Positions 21,200 to 33,329 are shown, numbered from the stretch's first letter. The stretch: DNA of 64,000 nucleotides from Molanna angustata (GCA_963576475.1 OY754978.1:11834799-11898798), one strand, 5' to 3'. A program made the numbers and translations. The notes: generated by a model from the letters alone, not told the origin.

Positions 21200-22866
21200 A
21201 TTTTATTTATTTATTTATGAATGTATGCAAGCGATGTGCTCCTAAACCGTATGTCCGATTACAATGAAACTTTGGCGAATTGTCGAGCGTGTGCCCGAGG
21301 TGGTTTCTGGATTTAAACTTTTTTCTTATTCTTCTTCTTCTTCGTGTATTTGGTCATTTTACCAATGAAAGCGGAATATCCTGGGAAAAGAAGGTCCGAC
21401 TGTCCCTCCATCTCTTCGCAGGTCTTCCAGGACGGTTTCTGGATTTAAACTTTTTACTTCTTCTTCTTCATCGTGTATTTGGTCATTTTACCTATAAAGG
21501 TGGAGTATCCTGGGAAAAGAAGACGGTGCTTACATCTCTTCGCAGTTCTTCCAGGATGGTTTCTGGATTTAAACTTTTCTTACCCGAATGAAGGGACGGG
21601 ATGTAATTGAAGGGAAGGGAGGCACTAAAGGGCCTGAAGGGACGGGAGGTATTAAAGGGCCTGAAGGGACGGGAGGTACTGAAGGGCCTGATTGGAAGGG
21701 ACGTGATGAGGGATTGAAGGGACGGGATGTACTGAAGGGCCTGATGGGACGGGAGGTACTGAAGGGTCTGAAGCGACGGCTCCTGGAGTCTAATTATTTT
21801 TCTTCTTAATTTTATGTAGACCTTTAAGGACAGTTTTAATACAAACTATTTCCTATAGATTAATCTTCTTCTTTTATGAAGACCTTTTGCTCAGTTTTTA
21901 TACAATCTATTTCCAATAGTCTAATTCTTCTATTTTATGTATTTTTTCTTATTTTATGTAGACCATTGGGATTTTTTAAACAAACTATTTCTTATAGTCT
22001 TATACTTATTCTTCTCTTTTTTATTTAGACTTTTGGGTTCGTTTTAAGTCTAATAGTCTATTGTGCAGAAATATTATTAACGATATGCACACTTGATGAA
22101 AATATGTACATATGTAAAAACGAATGGGATGTGGGATGTGAAGATGTAACCTGCACTAGAATCTTTTCAATACTTTTGTTTAATCAAATTTAAACCATTT
22201 ATATCATCCTATTTTAAATAATTTTTAACACCTACATAATATATTTGATTTCGTTGACAATATTTAAAGAAAGGGAGCTGTGGCCATTACTGAATTCTTC
22301 ACAACGTTTATATTCAAATTATTTACCATAGTTTAAGTCTTCTTCTTCTTCGTTAATGTAGACTTTTGTGTCAATTTTAAGTTCATCAGTCTAATTGTGC
22401 AAAAATATAATGCACACTTGATGAAAAAATATAAAACGAATGGGATGTGACCAACACTGGATCTTTTCAGTACATTTGTTTAATCAAATTTTAACCACAT
22501 CCCAACATCCAAAATTACTAAATATTCAATAGGTAAGTACATATTACAATTTGTTTTCGATGATAATATTTAAAAATGGGGGTTGTGGCCAAACCAATCT
22601 CTTTACAATGTTGATAAACAGTCATATTTAAAACCATTTCGAATAGTGAAGAAATTGTATATTATACTTCATTCACACTTTATAGCAATATATAAAAAAT
22701 AATGGGTTGTGGCCATCACTTGAACATTTTACAATCAAATTCAATCATATTTCAAACCACTTTTCATAGTCTTTTGCAAAATAATTGGGTGACAATATTA
22801 TAAAAACGATTGCTTTTTCCTTCACAATTTTACATTCTTGGCCAACGGCGGGACATAAAAGCTAGT
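21200..22866. mobile_element. Compound non-autonomous element built of tandem repeats
   Basis: The left part has CGTATGTCCGATTACAATGA and AAACTTTGGCGAATTG, wording typical of dispersed insect elements. The right end has GGGACATAAAAGCTAGT followed by (AAAT)n. Between lie four tandem arrays: about 130-bp units with GGTTTCTGGATTTAAACTTT (21300-21585), about 27-bp G-rich units (21590-21775), T-rich units with TTATGTAGAC (21810-22040), and units of about 330 bp with GCACACTTGATGAAAA and ACGAATGGGATGTG. The collagen-like ORF at 21588-21809 is just the G-rich array. A CTAGT end would suit a Helitron-like element. Confidence 0.5.
21590..21778. repeat. G-rich minisatellite, about 27-bp unit
   Basis: Units of the form GAAGGGACGGGAGGTACT plus GAAGGGCCT, about seven copies. 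Strongly purine-biased on the plus strand and able to form G-rich structures. Confidence 0.85.
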
Positions 22867-23925
22867 AAATAAATAAATAAATATAACAAAATTTGAAATT
22901 CTCTCGATAGAGTTGAAAACTCGAGTTCATGAGAAGAGTAATTATTACGCACACAAGAAAAATTCAGTTTATAGGTTCAAGGATGGCCAAAAATGCTATT
23001 ATACATAAATATGTTTTGATCTTTTGATTCTCTAATGGAAGTGGGCAGGTCATTTTAAAATATTATTCCCTTATATGATAGTAATTTAGTGCTGCAGTTA
23101 TTGTAGGTATATCAGATTTGCCTGATAGGTACAAAATGTGATGGTTTGCATGTATAAACTATTATAAATATTTATAGTTTCATAAATAACTTATAGTTTT
23201 AATCAAAAGAAGAACTCCAATATCAAAAAGTGCTAAGTATATCTAACAACAAAAAAGCAATAATAATCCACAAAAGAAAGGTTATAAATGGACGTTAATG
23301 GCTAAAGTTCACCACTCTAGCTGCCGTCAAGGGAACTATGATAGAATAATAAAATTACCTTTAATGCTTTTAAAATTGCCGCGAAAATTTATCGGGAGTT
23401 ACACTAAAGTCCATAGATTTCACTCGACCGGCATTGTAAACGTATCGCAAATGCATTTTCCATAGAACTCACGTGCACCCGCGAATGGCTTTCGTCACGC
23501 CGGGTTGAGTGTTGTTTTTTTGAAAAAAGAACAGAAGCATTTTGAAAAACGAACGCAAAGTCATAATTCTTCGCGGGAACTTGTCAAGGGGGCGACAAAA
23601 AGTCATCAATTAACCGCCTCTGTGTTGCCAATTGCAATGTATGTATTTTTTCCTCTCCTACAAACGTTTTTTTTAATTCTTTTTTTTGTAACAAAAGGTG
23701 GTTGTGGCGTTGATTTGTTATGCAACCAGTTGAAATATATTTATTACAGAAAGCATTTGTTAATTTTTATTTGTCTGAACAGGCCATTGTCGGGTTAGTT
23801 CAGCCGTGAACTGAACACATTTTAAACCCTTGTAAATGTCAGAAAAATGCCAATAAAAACGCGTCATTTAATGATATAATTAAATTTTTATTGGGGTTTA
23901 TTGATACAGTTTCAGTAACAGTTTT
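22867..23925. other. No gene recognised
   Basis: A CpG-bearing patch at 23360-23600 contains part of an ORF (23505-23798) whose peptide shows no domain. Otherwise AT-rich. Confidence 0.3.
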
Positions 23926-24390
23926 ATTTTTATTTATTTATTTTTATTCAAATATACATATAGACTGAGTAACATATAATATTAAATGTTATCAAAAACT
24001 AATCAATATTTCCTTTCCTAATTTAATCTAAAACAAATCACTTTTTTTTGAAACTGAAAAGTACATAAATTAAAAAATTAAAACAACACCCACAATTTCA
24101 AAGCCACAAGCAATACAAAAAATATCAATTCACACCAAGAATAAAAAAAACATCAAAACTATAACTCGAAAAAAATACAAAATAAATAACACACAAAAAT
24201 GAAAATGAACCATAAACTTAAAATGAATGGTATATTAGAGAGAGTGTTTCAAATTTATAGTATTGAGTTTCTTTTTGAGTTTATTGAATTTGTTTTTAAT
24301 CTTCCAATGAGTCGTAAATATCTTTAAAGAATAAGAAGTCCAATGCTTGAAAATATCATATTTTAGAAATATCAACTCCATCTATTGAAA
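23926..24390 (-). repeat. Probable minus-strand LINE 3' region
   Basis: Starts with TATTTATTTATTTTTATTC and is A-rich like the ends at 28140 and 32350. On minus, 24240-24390 reads a short hydrophilic frame (HWTSYSLKIF ... LNTINLKHSL) that could be a LINE C-terminus but lacks diagnostic motifs. Confidence 0.35.
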
Positions 24391-24401
24391 TATTGCGTAA
24401 A

Positions 24402-24449
24402 CTTTATAATAATCTAAGGTCAGACTTTTGACCTTAGATTATTATAAAG
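24402..24449. repeat. Perfect 21-bp inverted repeat
   Basis: Arms 24402-24422 and 24429-24449 (CTTTATAATAATCTAAGGTC then A) are exact complements around a 6-base loop. Confidence 0.9.
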
Positions 24450-24764
24450 AAGTAAGCATCAATAAAGCGTGTGAAAAAATATATCTTTTATATTTACCTT
24501 TTATAAATCTCCGCTTTGTCATTTTAAATACCGATAGTTAAGATCAGCGCGCGTTACCGTTTCGAAATAATTGAATTGTTATGTGGAATTGTCGATTGTC
24601 ACAAAGATAATGTATGATAACAATGTTCGTGGAATTCAGGAAAATGTCATGTGAAATATTTTTAACTATCGTTCTCTTTAATTTCTTCTGAGAAAGCGTT
24701 ACCTACACAATATATAAACGTTTGTTTTGTTTTCTTACGCTAAGAAAATATAATAAACAACTTC

Positions 24765-25452
24765 AACTTCAACCTCTCGACAGATGGCGTTACAAAAAAG
24801 GTTTTTCATCACTTCATAGATGGCAATGGTGTTTCAGCCTATTTCCAAATAAAAAAAAATCATGATTAACGTAGGTACATAGAAATAAAAAAAAATGATT
24901 GATAGGGAACTCAATAAGAAGGCATAATTGGTGAAAGTTTACGCGATTACTTTATGTGCTTAAGCAACGTTCACCAATTATGCCTTCTTATTGATTTGCC
25001 TTATCAATGTAATATTTGAAAGTTCTATATATTTGAATATTGTGTAACAATTCACCTGAAAATAAAGAACTATACTATTGCCATCTATGAAGTAACGTAA
25101 AAGCCTTTTTTGTAACGCCATCTATTGATAAATTAGTATATTTGTAAACAATGAAAGCAAAAGTCCTTATATATGAGGTGACGGTGTCTCGCACAAATGT
25201 CACCCCTGAACTGCACCAGAAATATAGTTTCATTTTTGACTTGTTTACCTACATGTACCAATGTGTAAGTAAATCGAATATTTTTTAATTGCATATACGC
25301 AAACATTCGATTCATAATTGGCGAACATTGCGCAAGTGCATAAAGTTATCACGTAAACCAGCCTAAGACAGGTTGTAAGCCCTGTAAGTGCCTTGAGTTG
25401 GTTCTTCTACAATATTCCAACTTCGTCTCTTTTGAGATGTTAAATATTTGTC
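24765..25452. mobile_element. Fold-back family A, rearranged palindrome
   Basis: The family core is present as an inverted duplication: AGATGGCGTTACAAAAAAGG (24783) faces CCTTTTTTGTAACGCCATCT (25101), and AAGGCATAATTGGTGAAAG faces TTCACCAATTATGCCTTCTT around 24947. A further arm (25315-25452) ends TCTCTTTTGAGATGTTAAAT. The result is a composite of at least two insertions. Confidence 0.65.
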
Positions 25453-25499
25453 ATAAAATTAATATCCTTGACTCCAATGTTTTCGTATATGCAACTTAA

Positions 25500-25575
25500 A
25501 AATATTCGATTTAGATTTCAGTTTTCTCTACCTCCGCACTATCCTATCTTGATTAAATTATTTTTTTAGATAACA
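25500..25575 (+). repeat. Fragment of the Helentron-like family
   Basis: CTACCTCCGCACTATCCTAT and AACAAAATATCTTAAAG match the segment at 5850-5915. Confidence 0.45.
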
Positions 25576-25833
25576 AAATATCTTAAAGTAGGTACTTTTT
25601 GAATCATTTATATTTAAATGAGTTTGGAATGTATTTTTTTATTAAAATTTATTTGGCAAAGAGAATGGCATGCCTTTACAGGGAAACCTAAAAAGGCGTG
25701 GCACGAAAAATAACAACAAACATAATAACAAAATAATACATAATCACAATTTAAAAAATACAGTTTATGCAATACATAATACATTTTAAAAATAAAACAT
25801 TTGAACATTGAGACGGCTTTAGGAAAAAATTTT

Positions 25834-25986
25834 TCACTGATATTGAAGACGACAACTTCGCTCGACAAAATGTTGAACAGTGAGACGGCTTTGTGTATTG
25901 GAGGCTTGATTAATTAATTTGTCCGACTGTATGGCTGCAGAAACAACGCGTGATTGTAAACCTCTGATGTAAATGATAGGAGCATG
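25834..25986 (-). pseudogene. Possible LINE C-terminal fragment
   Basis: The minus frame from about 25986 to a TGA at 25834 gives 50 residues including YIRGLQSRVVSAA and RLTVQHFVERSCRL. Composition is protein-like, but I cannot name a family. It abuts the Helentron-like end at 25989 and continues into an AT-rich minus-strand tail (25620-25830). Confidence 0.3.
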
Positions 25987-25988
25987 TA

Positions 25989-26033
25989 CATACTATCGCC
26001 ATCGTCAGTTGGATCTCATGTGTTTCATGCAAC
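25989..26033 (+). mobile_element. Helentron-like 3' terminus, solo
   Basis: ATCGTCAGTTGGAT (26001-26014) then hairpin CATGTGTTTCATG (26017-26029) and CAAC repeat the terminus at 6925-6957. This shows that these bases are a true element end. Confidence 0.65.
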
Positions 26034-26129
26034 GAAAAAAATTCACCGCAACGGACAATGTACGTTGAAGGAAAAACTTATTTGAACTGTGATAAATTTT
26101 GACTATCAAATGATACAAATTTAAACCGC

Positions 26130-26460
26130 AACAATTACGGAAAGTTGCACATTCGGTGAATGACTATTATATTGACTCGCCCGTCATAAAATGACGGACA
26201 TCGTTAATAATTTAAGTATGGACACGTGTGCATGTTTGCGCATGTAACACGTGCTAATTAAATATAGTCGGCAAGTGTATGGTGTATGGTATGTATGAAT
26301 CCAAATAATAATGACAAGTGATAAAACATCAATATAATATCCTGGATAGCGACAAACCCCGTGTAGAGGACCGTTACAGCTGATAAGCGGGATATATGAC
26401 GGGTCATTAGCTAACTGAAGGGGACTCACAGATAGATGTTATTATGAACGTAGAAGGGAA
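26130..26460. promoter_or_regulatory. Candidate cis-regulatory module
   Basis: A noncoding stretch with two CACGTG E-boxes (near 26222 and 26250), CTAATTAAAT, CAGCTGATAAG (E-box plus GATA) and TGACAAGTGATAAAA. Function is inference from motif clustering. Confidence 0.3.
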
Positions 26461-26889
26461 ATAAATACACGTACGAGACTGTATAGTGTGTCCATAGTAC
26501 CTAAGTTCGTTACACACTCACAGACTGAACGCTATTATTATATATGAATGACACGCGTACAGGGTGTTTATTTGTTAAAAAAATATCGTTTGTAGATTTA
26601 ACAAAAAACGTCTTGAAAGATCACGTGGACTATGCAGAACATTTTTTTTAGTTTGTTGTTTGACTGGTAGATGCGCAATTCTCCCCTCACTCCGTCGAAA
26701 ATTCTCAAGATATTGGTCGTCCTGATACATGGAAAATATAATGCGTAGAAACATAATATAATATTTTGATTCATTTAAAAATAATTCTCAGAAAGTCCGT
26801 TCCTTTTCCTCTCCGCATCCTTTTATTTTCCTATCATTGTTAAAACTGTTCAAATATTCATTTTTTTTATTTTCTTCTGTTATCTTTAT
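26461..26889. other. No gene recognised
   Basis: ACAGGGTGTTTATTTGTTAA near 26568 resembles ends of some dispersed insect elements, but no partner end was found. Confidence 0.3.
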
Positions 26890-26988
26890 AACAATAATAA
26901 TAATGAACACTACCTTGCACCCTGCGCAAGTGGCGAGTTTACTGCCGTATGGCAATTTCTTCCAACTAACCAGTGTTTCCAGCCCATA
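26890..26988 (-). mobile_element. SINE1, 3' half
   Basis: CACCCTGCGCAAGTGGCGAG, TTGCCGTATGGCAATTTC-like hairpin and CCAACTAACCAGTGTTTCCA match the SINE1 tail; head absent. Confidence 0.75.
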
Positions 26989-27065
26989 ATCTTTATTTTA
27001 TTTTTATCGTGTCATTACCTTATTGTCATGTCAATATCTTATTGTATTGTATATTAACATTAATT

Positions 27066-27125
27066 TTGTTTGGTTGGAAGAAATTGCCGTATGACTATAG
27101 ACCCACCAGTGTACAAAATATACGC
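27066..27125 (+). repeat. LINE/SINE hairpin tail fragment
   Basis: GGTTGGAAGAAATTGCCGTA then GACCCACCAGTGTAC. Confidence 0.6.
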
Positions 27126-27486
27126 ACAAGAAGTTAATAAATTATGAGTAGGTACTGTGGTTTACTCTCGAGTAATGTGTAAAAGTGAAAAATTACGTTT
27201 TTTTAGTTATTAAGCTTATTTATAGGTACCCACGACATAATAATGTATTTTGTGTTCTCTGTAGTTGTATATTTTAGTATATTTGTACAGTAAGTGTACA
27301 GCAAGCTTTATATTTTGGCTCGATCCCAAACTTAAATCTCTACTTGAAAACATTTATGAGAGTGTGTGCTAGTTTTTTTTTTGTAATTGTACACGGAATG
27401 AAAGTACAAAATAGATTTTGTCAACCTCATCAAATGATTTCAAATTTATATTTAATAAATAACATGATGCGTATAAACAATGGAAC

Positions 27487-30075
27487 CAGTGGCAGCTGGT
27501 GACCTTAAATCTTAGAAGGGCTCAAAATTATAATTATACCTAGATGAGAAATTAACTTACTACTGGAATCAGAAAGCCATAATGTGACACAATATTATAT
27601 TCGTATATAAAAATTATCAGTGTGTTCCGTAGTTCTTTTGTTTATCGGAAATTAAAATGTGAACCTGATCATTTATGCTGTATTTTTTTAGGTTTTAAAT
27701 AACGCTTGTAATAAAATGCATAGATAAATTACAAAATAATTTGTGACAACTAATGAATTTTGATCATACAAAATTTAAAAAAAAAACTTCTGGCAACGGC
27801 CGCAAGACTGCTTCCTGATTTTACACATTTTACCTATATCATTTTTGTTTGCAATATTATGGTATCAATTATATAGTTTAAACTATATAATATAAATTAA
27901 TGATAGCCTCAAGGAATCGCAACTGCTTACTTAACGTTCGACCATCGCAATGTACAACAAAATACGAATGAATGAAAATATACTATAATCCTTCGCGGGC
28001 ACTGCCCCGTTTTGCTCTAAATCGGCATACATTCAGCGACTAGCGTGTACGGCGAGCTGCGACGGCAGCGGACGGTCGCGTGAATTGTATGGGCTCTCCG
28101 GGCACAAGTCGACTGTGCCCGAGGAATGAAATATTTTTATTTTATTTTTTTTATTTTATATATTTGGGAAGCTAACAGCTCATTTACAGTTTTGATTATA
28201 CAATTTAAATGACATAGTCAGAACCAATAAAAGCATTCCAACAATAATAAATTTACAACAATAACAATAGATAGTTCATACAAAGAAATCAACTAAGAGA
28301 AAAAAATAATAATTAAGATAATTAAAATTAGGTATGGGACTGATAAGAGATAAGGAGGGATGGGAGGGGGTTGGGGAATTAAGAGCGCATCACCTTCAGT
28401 ATTTCTTCACGAAACCTTTCATATTTTACACTGAAGATGTCCACTCCAGCTGAGAACAACGTGTTGTGAGAATCACATATGCGTGGAATAGTGGCATTCT
28501 TTCTGACATTAGTTCTGCACACCGGTACATGCAAAAGTTCAGGTCGGCGAACTGTTCTACCTGGAACATGGATACCCACTAGGTTAACAAGCTCAGGCGA
28601 GTCGATAGCACCGTTCAGAATTCTATGCAGCAGCGACTGGTCGTGTAAGACTCTTCTACATTCGAGAGTATCGAGTCTGTGATATTTTAATGATTCCTGA
28701 TAGTTAGTAAAATTTAAATGAAATTTATAATTTAAATAGTTTACAAATTTACGTTGAACTCTTTCTATTCTATTGACGTGTATTGCATACAAAGGGGACC
28801 AAATTTGCGTACAAAATTCAAGGTGAGGGCGTAAGTAGTGTATAAAGTGTAGAGTGTATTAATGTTTCTGAATGGCTTGCATGTGCGGATAATAAATCCC
28901 AACATCTTATTTGCTTTGCTAATAATATTATTAATGTGATCAATGTAATTTAATTTGGAATCAAGAATCACACCCAGGTCCCTTATACACTTGACTTTGT
29001 TGATATTAGAGTCGTTGAAGGTATATGTGAAACTTATCTTGTTTATATTGTGAGTAAATGTTATTTTATTGCATTTCGATATGTTAAGTTTTAGTTTATT
29101 TAGTGAACAGTAAGTGTAAAGTCTGTTGAGGTCTTCCTGGAGTTAAATGCAGTCGGTTATAGAGTTAATTGCGAGGTATATTTTCATGTCGTCAGCAAAT
29201 GCGAGACATGAAGAATGAATAAAACATTTGTGGATGTCGTACGTGTAGATGTTAAATAAAAGTGGACCTAGGTGAGATCCTTGAGGAACGCCTGAGGGAG
29301 GAATGAAGAAGCTGGATTTGAATCCTTCGACCATGACCGACTGCATTCTATTCCGAACATATGATATAAACCACCTGGACAAGTCTCCGTGTATACCCAG
29401 GTTCTGCAGTTTCGATAACAGTATGTCGTGGTTTACCCTGTCGAATGCCTTTGCGTAATCAGTATATATCACATCCACTTGGCATCTTTTATCCATGCTG
29501 CTCGTGACGTATTCGGTAAGGGTGATAAGATTTGATAAGACAGAGCGGCGGCGTAGGAAACCGTGTTGATGATTTTGGATATTTAGTTTAACAGTGTGAT
29601 AAATTTGGTCATATACAATAAGTTCGAGCACTTTACTAAACACCGGTAGAATGGAAATTGGACGATAATTTTGTATATCATTTTTTGAGCCTGATTTATG
29701 AATAGGTATGATTATAGCTTCTTTGAACTTATTGGGAAATATTCCTTCGTAAATGGATCTATTAAATAATATATTTAGTGGTACAGAAAGCGTATCTGCA
29801 CATTGTTTTATAAAAATTGGTGGTAAATTATCACTACCTGCTCCTTTTCTAACATCTAGTTCACGTAAGTATTTTAAAACTAAGGATTTCATAGAATCTT
29901 GCTTGCTTTAAAAAGCAGGTAGGTTTAAATACTTTCGCTAAATATACTACAGGCGTAAGACGGCAAATATTAATTAAAAAAATAATGTATTCTCCAGATT
30001 TAATGACATACATATATGGGATTTTTTTGTTTGGGAGGGCTGAGCCCGAGAGCCCTTTAGGAAAAGCCGCCACTG
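27487..30075. mobile_element. hAT-type element with 8-bp target duplication and nested LINE
   Basis: The left end CAGTGGCAGCTGGTGACC and the right end (complement: CAGTGGCGGCTTTTCCTA, then AAGGGCT near 30050) are terminal inverted repeats. AATGGAAC stands directly outside both ends (27479-27486 and 30076-30083), a perfect 8-bp duplication as made by hAT transposases. About 640 bases of element DNA lie left of the nested LINE and 180 right of it. No transposase frame is visible, so it was non-autonomous before the LINE entered. Confidence 0.8.
28130..29895 (-). mobile_element. 5'-truncated CR1/jockey-group LINE nested in the hAT element
   Basis: The main frame 29892-29143 encodes most of the reverse transcriptase: NYRPISILPVFSKVLE, DYAKAFDRVNHDIL, PPSGVPQGSHLGPLLFNIY and AFADDMKIY (the catalytic F-x-DD). 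One TAA (29143-29145) interrupts it where the family has LQEDL. Then come KCIRDLGVILDSKLN and FIIRTCKPF, a frameshift near 28800-28840, and NRIERVQRKF, PELLHVPVCRTN to the final stop at 28379. The 3' UTR of about 240 bases ends in T-rich sequence (A-rich on minus) near 28130. Sister to the LINE at 30655-31742. Confidence 0.85.
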
Positions 30076-30083
30076 AATGGAAC

Positions 30084-30654
30084 ACACTGTATACAATGCA
30101 ACCATTAGTGTGAAATAATTATGACATATGATTTGTCCTAAAGTAGGTACACATTTCTGTTGCATGAGATTATTTGATATCAAAGTTCATACAGGAGGCA
30201 AAAAATCTTAATGACTACCGACGTAAATTACACATCAGACATAATGCTTACACATCAATGTATGTAGGTACTTACATACTTACCATTTACCACACATAGT
30301 CTATGCTTCTAAACAACTCAGTAGTTCTAAATCGTCGCGTACCTACCCCTTTTTAAGTGATCGAAGGTCATTTGAGAGATGAGGATACAATAAGGTGTGT
30401 CTGGTGGCTCTGCACGATTTGTCTTCGTTCTACATTTATAACTACATAATACTATATCAATATAATATGCCATTTAAAAGACGTCTCATATTGAGATCGT
30501 TCGAGTCATCGAAGATCTTTAGAATATTATAAAGGAGAACGAAAAGACTTGCGATGTTTATCGTTTCACAGATCCAGACTGAAAACACAATTAAAAACGA
30601 ATATTTTTATATACGCAAACGTTGAATTTTTTCCCTATCTTTTTTAACCCTTAA
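30084..30654. other. No gene recognised
   Basis: Flanking DNA between the hAT element and the next LINE; small ORFs without domains. Confidence 0.4.
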
Positions 30655-31742
30655 CTGAATTATTTATTTATTTATTTGGTTTATTTGGGACAATAACCGC
30701 ATCATTAACTTATATGAATATAAAACAATGAATAATAAATCAAGGCCAAAAAACTGTCCACAAAATACATATTTACAGTTGATTCTGAAAAAATATTAAT
30801 ATTATATACCTATTAAAAACTAAAAAAAATATATACATAACAAAAGCAACAAGGATAATGACGGAGATGGGGGAGGAACTGTAGGAATAGAAAAAGAAAA
30901 GTGGAGGAATGTGAGAGGTAGAGAAACTATGGTGTGTCACAACACCTTTCGTCATTATGATATACGTCCGCACTCGCACCTAACCCTCTCCCGGAATTGA
31001 TTATAAGAATGGAAAAATATATCTATATCATTAAAACTTTCATTATATTGTCGACAAATTCGAGGGATAGTTGAAAACTTCCGATAGTTCGTTCTACAAA
31101 CAGGAACGTGAAACAATTCGGGCCGTCTGGTAGTTCTTCCAGAAACTCTGAGTGGTATAAAGTTTATTAGTTCAGAAGAGTCAAAAAAATTGTTTATTAC
31201 CTTATATAAGAGAGATTGATCGGCCATAATTCGTCGATTAACTAGTGTGTCATATTTGTGAAATTGAACTGATTCGGAATATAAAGGAAAATATATGCGT
31301 AAACGAAAGTTGATATGTTTCAAATACTTCTTTTGTACTTTTTCAATTCTATTTATATGTTTTAGGTAGTAAGGAGACCATATTGGAGTGCAGTATTCTA
31401 AATGTGGACGTATGAACGTGGTGTATAACCTATGAAGTGTACTGACATTTTTAAATGGTTTACACAGGCGGATAATATACCCCAAAGATTTATAAGCTTT
31501 ATTAACTATTATATCCAGATGTTTGTCGAACATTAATTTTGAGTCAAGCGTAATCCCCAAATCTCTTATATGATCCACTTCTTCGAGCGTGTTATTGTGA
31601 AGCGTATAATTATATTTATTAATGTTTTTTGCACGAGTGAATGAAATTTTGTTACATTTTGAGATATTCAAGTCAAGTTTGTTTTGTTTGCAATATTGTG
31701 ATAATCTATCCAGGTCACTCTGAAGTTTATGGCAGTCTATTA
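30655..31742 (-). mobile_element. 5'-truncated CR1/jockey-group LINE
   Basis: A single open frame from about 31742 to 30955 carries LDRLSQYCKQNKLDLNISKC, HIRDLGITLDSKLMFD, PHLEYCTPIWSPYYLKHINR, FHKYDTLVNRRIMADQSLL and PELFHVPVCRTNYRKFSTIP. This is the thumb/C-terminal part of the same family as 28130-29895, with no internal stop, so it is younger or better kept. The 3' UTR ends at (TTTA)n near 30660, i.e. (TAAA)n on minus. Confidence 0.85.
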
Positions 31743-32263
31743 TTATGAAAGCATTATGGAAATAAATATGTTAAAAAAAATAAAAAAATGGGCAAAATAT
31801 ATGATTATAAAGAGATTTTGATAATTTTTATAATTTATTTTTTCAATTTTTGGAAATTTTAACGATTCCAATTGTCATCATTCATATATAAAACTATATA
31901 CTTTTCATAAAATAAAAAAATCTTTAATTTTTATTATTATTAGAGATTGAAGGAAATATAATAATCTAATTAAAAAAAATATATAGCATGCTAGAAACAA
32001 AAAAAAATCTCATATTTATTAAATTTTGAATAACCGTGTTGAGCAAGAAAAGCACATAACCGAGTTTTCAACTGTACAATAACCGAGTCGTAATAACCGA
32101 GTACAGAAGTTTCCGTATTCTCAGTATTATAAGCGATCAAAAATAATGACATTAATAATTTAGAAGAGAAATAACACAGCTGATAACAATTTTCATTGAG
32201 ATATATGTAAAATACATTAATGATTCCAATTGAAATCATCGGTTAAGAAAGGGTTAATTTTTA
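31743..32263. other. AT-rich interval, nothing recognised
   Basis: ORFs here are compositional. Confidence 0.4.
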
Positions 32264-32350
32264 ATATCTTAATAGTGACGAAGTTGGAATATTATAGGAG
32301 AACCAGGAACACAAGACTCCTACAGCGCCTAAGACCTATCATCGGCTGGT
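32264..32350 (+). repeat. Fold-back family A, one arm
   Basis: TAATATCTTAATAGTGACGA, GGAATATTATAGGAGAACCA, GGAACACAAGACTCCTACAG, ATCGGCTGGTTT; cut at the LINE tail. The other half resumes at 33330. Confidence 0.75.
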
Positions 32351-33325
32351 TTTATTATTTATTATTTCATTTTATTTTTAATATATTTTATAATACAAAT
32401 CAATATATAAATTCACTAGTAATAATATTCTTACATATTTTTCCCTGCAGTACCTCATCAAAAAGATTACAATCTTGTGCTTGATGAGGGGAGCACTTAT
32501 AACAAAATAAAATATCAATACAAAGCAAAGTCAACATAAAAGTAAAAGTAATTAAATCAAATCATACATGAACAAAAAAAAAATCAAATAAACACCATAA
32601 AAAGGTTGAAAATAAATGAAAAAGAAGAATACTCAAATTAGAAAACATATCAGAATACATATTCAAACAAAAAAAAAAACAAAAAAATGAAAATAATTGA
32701 AAAATGAGTAATATAGAATTATAGACGATTCAAATATATCAAAACACATATTCAAAAATAAAAAAAGAAAATACTGGAAATTGAAACAAATCAAAACAAC
32801 AAAATCGAAAACTACTATTTTAGAAAGTTAAGTGCAATTTTAATTTATGTTTAAATTTTTTTAAATTCTTTTATCTGCTTTAATTCATTTGGGAGGCAAT
32901 TGAAAAATTTTATTCCCAAATAAATGTAGTTGTTTTGTAATTGTCCTGTATTACATTTGGGTATTTAAAAATCATTTTGGAATCGCAGAGACTTATTTTT
33001 TTCAATTTTTTGTATAACATTATCTTTGAAAATTTGCAAAATAGACACTTTTTTATAAATATTATCTACTTTGGGTACTTTGAACATGTCAAATAGTGTT
33101 GTAGTGGGGAAAGTGCGTGTTTTCTTAAGTATAACCTTTATGATTAATTTTTGTACAACTCTAACTTGGTTTAAAATATTGTCATATGCTCCTCCCCAAT
33201 CAACGATTCCATAAATAAGCAAGGAATGGACCGTCGCATAATAGATGTTTTTTAGGTTTTTTAAATTTAATATATTTCTTAGTCTTATGAAAATATAAAT
33301 ACATTTCCTTATTCGTTTAACTAAG
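32351..33325 (-). mobile_element. 5'-truncated LINE inserted into family A element
   Basis: Minus coding block from about 33315 to 32965 reads LKNIYYATVHSLLIYGIVDW, then NQVRVVQKLIIKVIL: the Y-x-x-x-x-S-x-L-x-YGI-x-x-WG motif of LINE C-termini. A long A-rich 3' UTR (minus) runs to 32351. It lies between two parts of family A (32264-32350 and 33330-33676), which suggests insertion into that element. Confidence 0.75.
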
Positions 33326-33329
33326 TCAC

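Noticed and set aside
21588..21809. Collagen-like Gly/Pro-rich ORF
   Set aside because: It is the translation of a 27-bp G-rich tandem array and would read similarly in any expansion.
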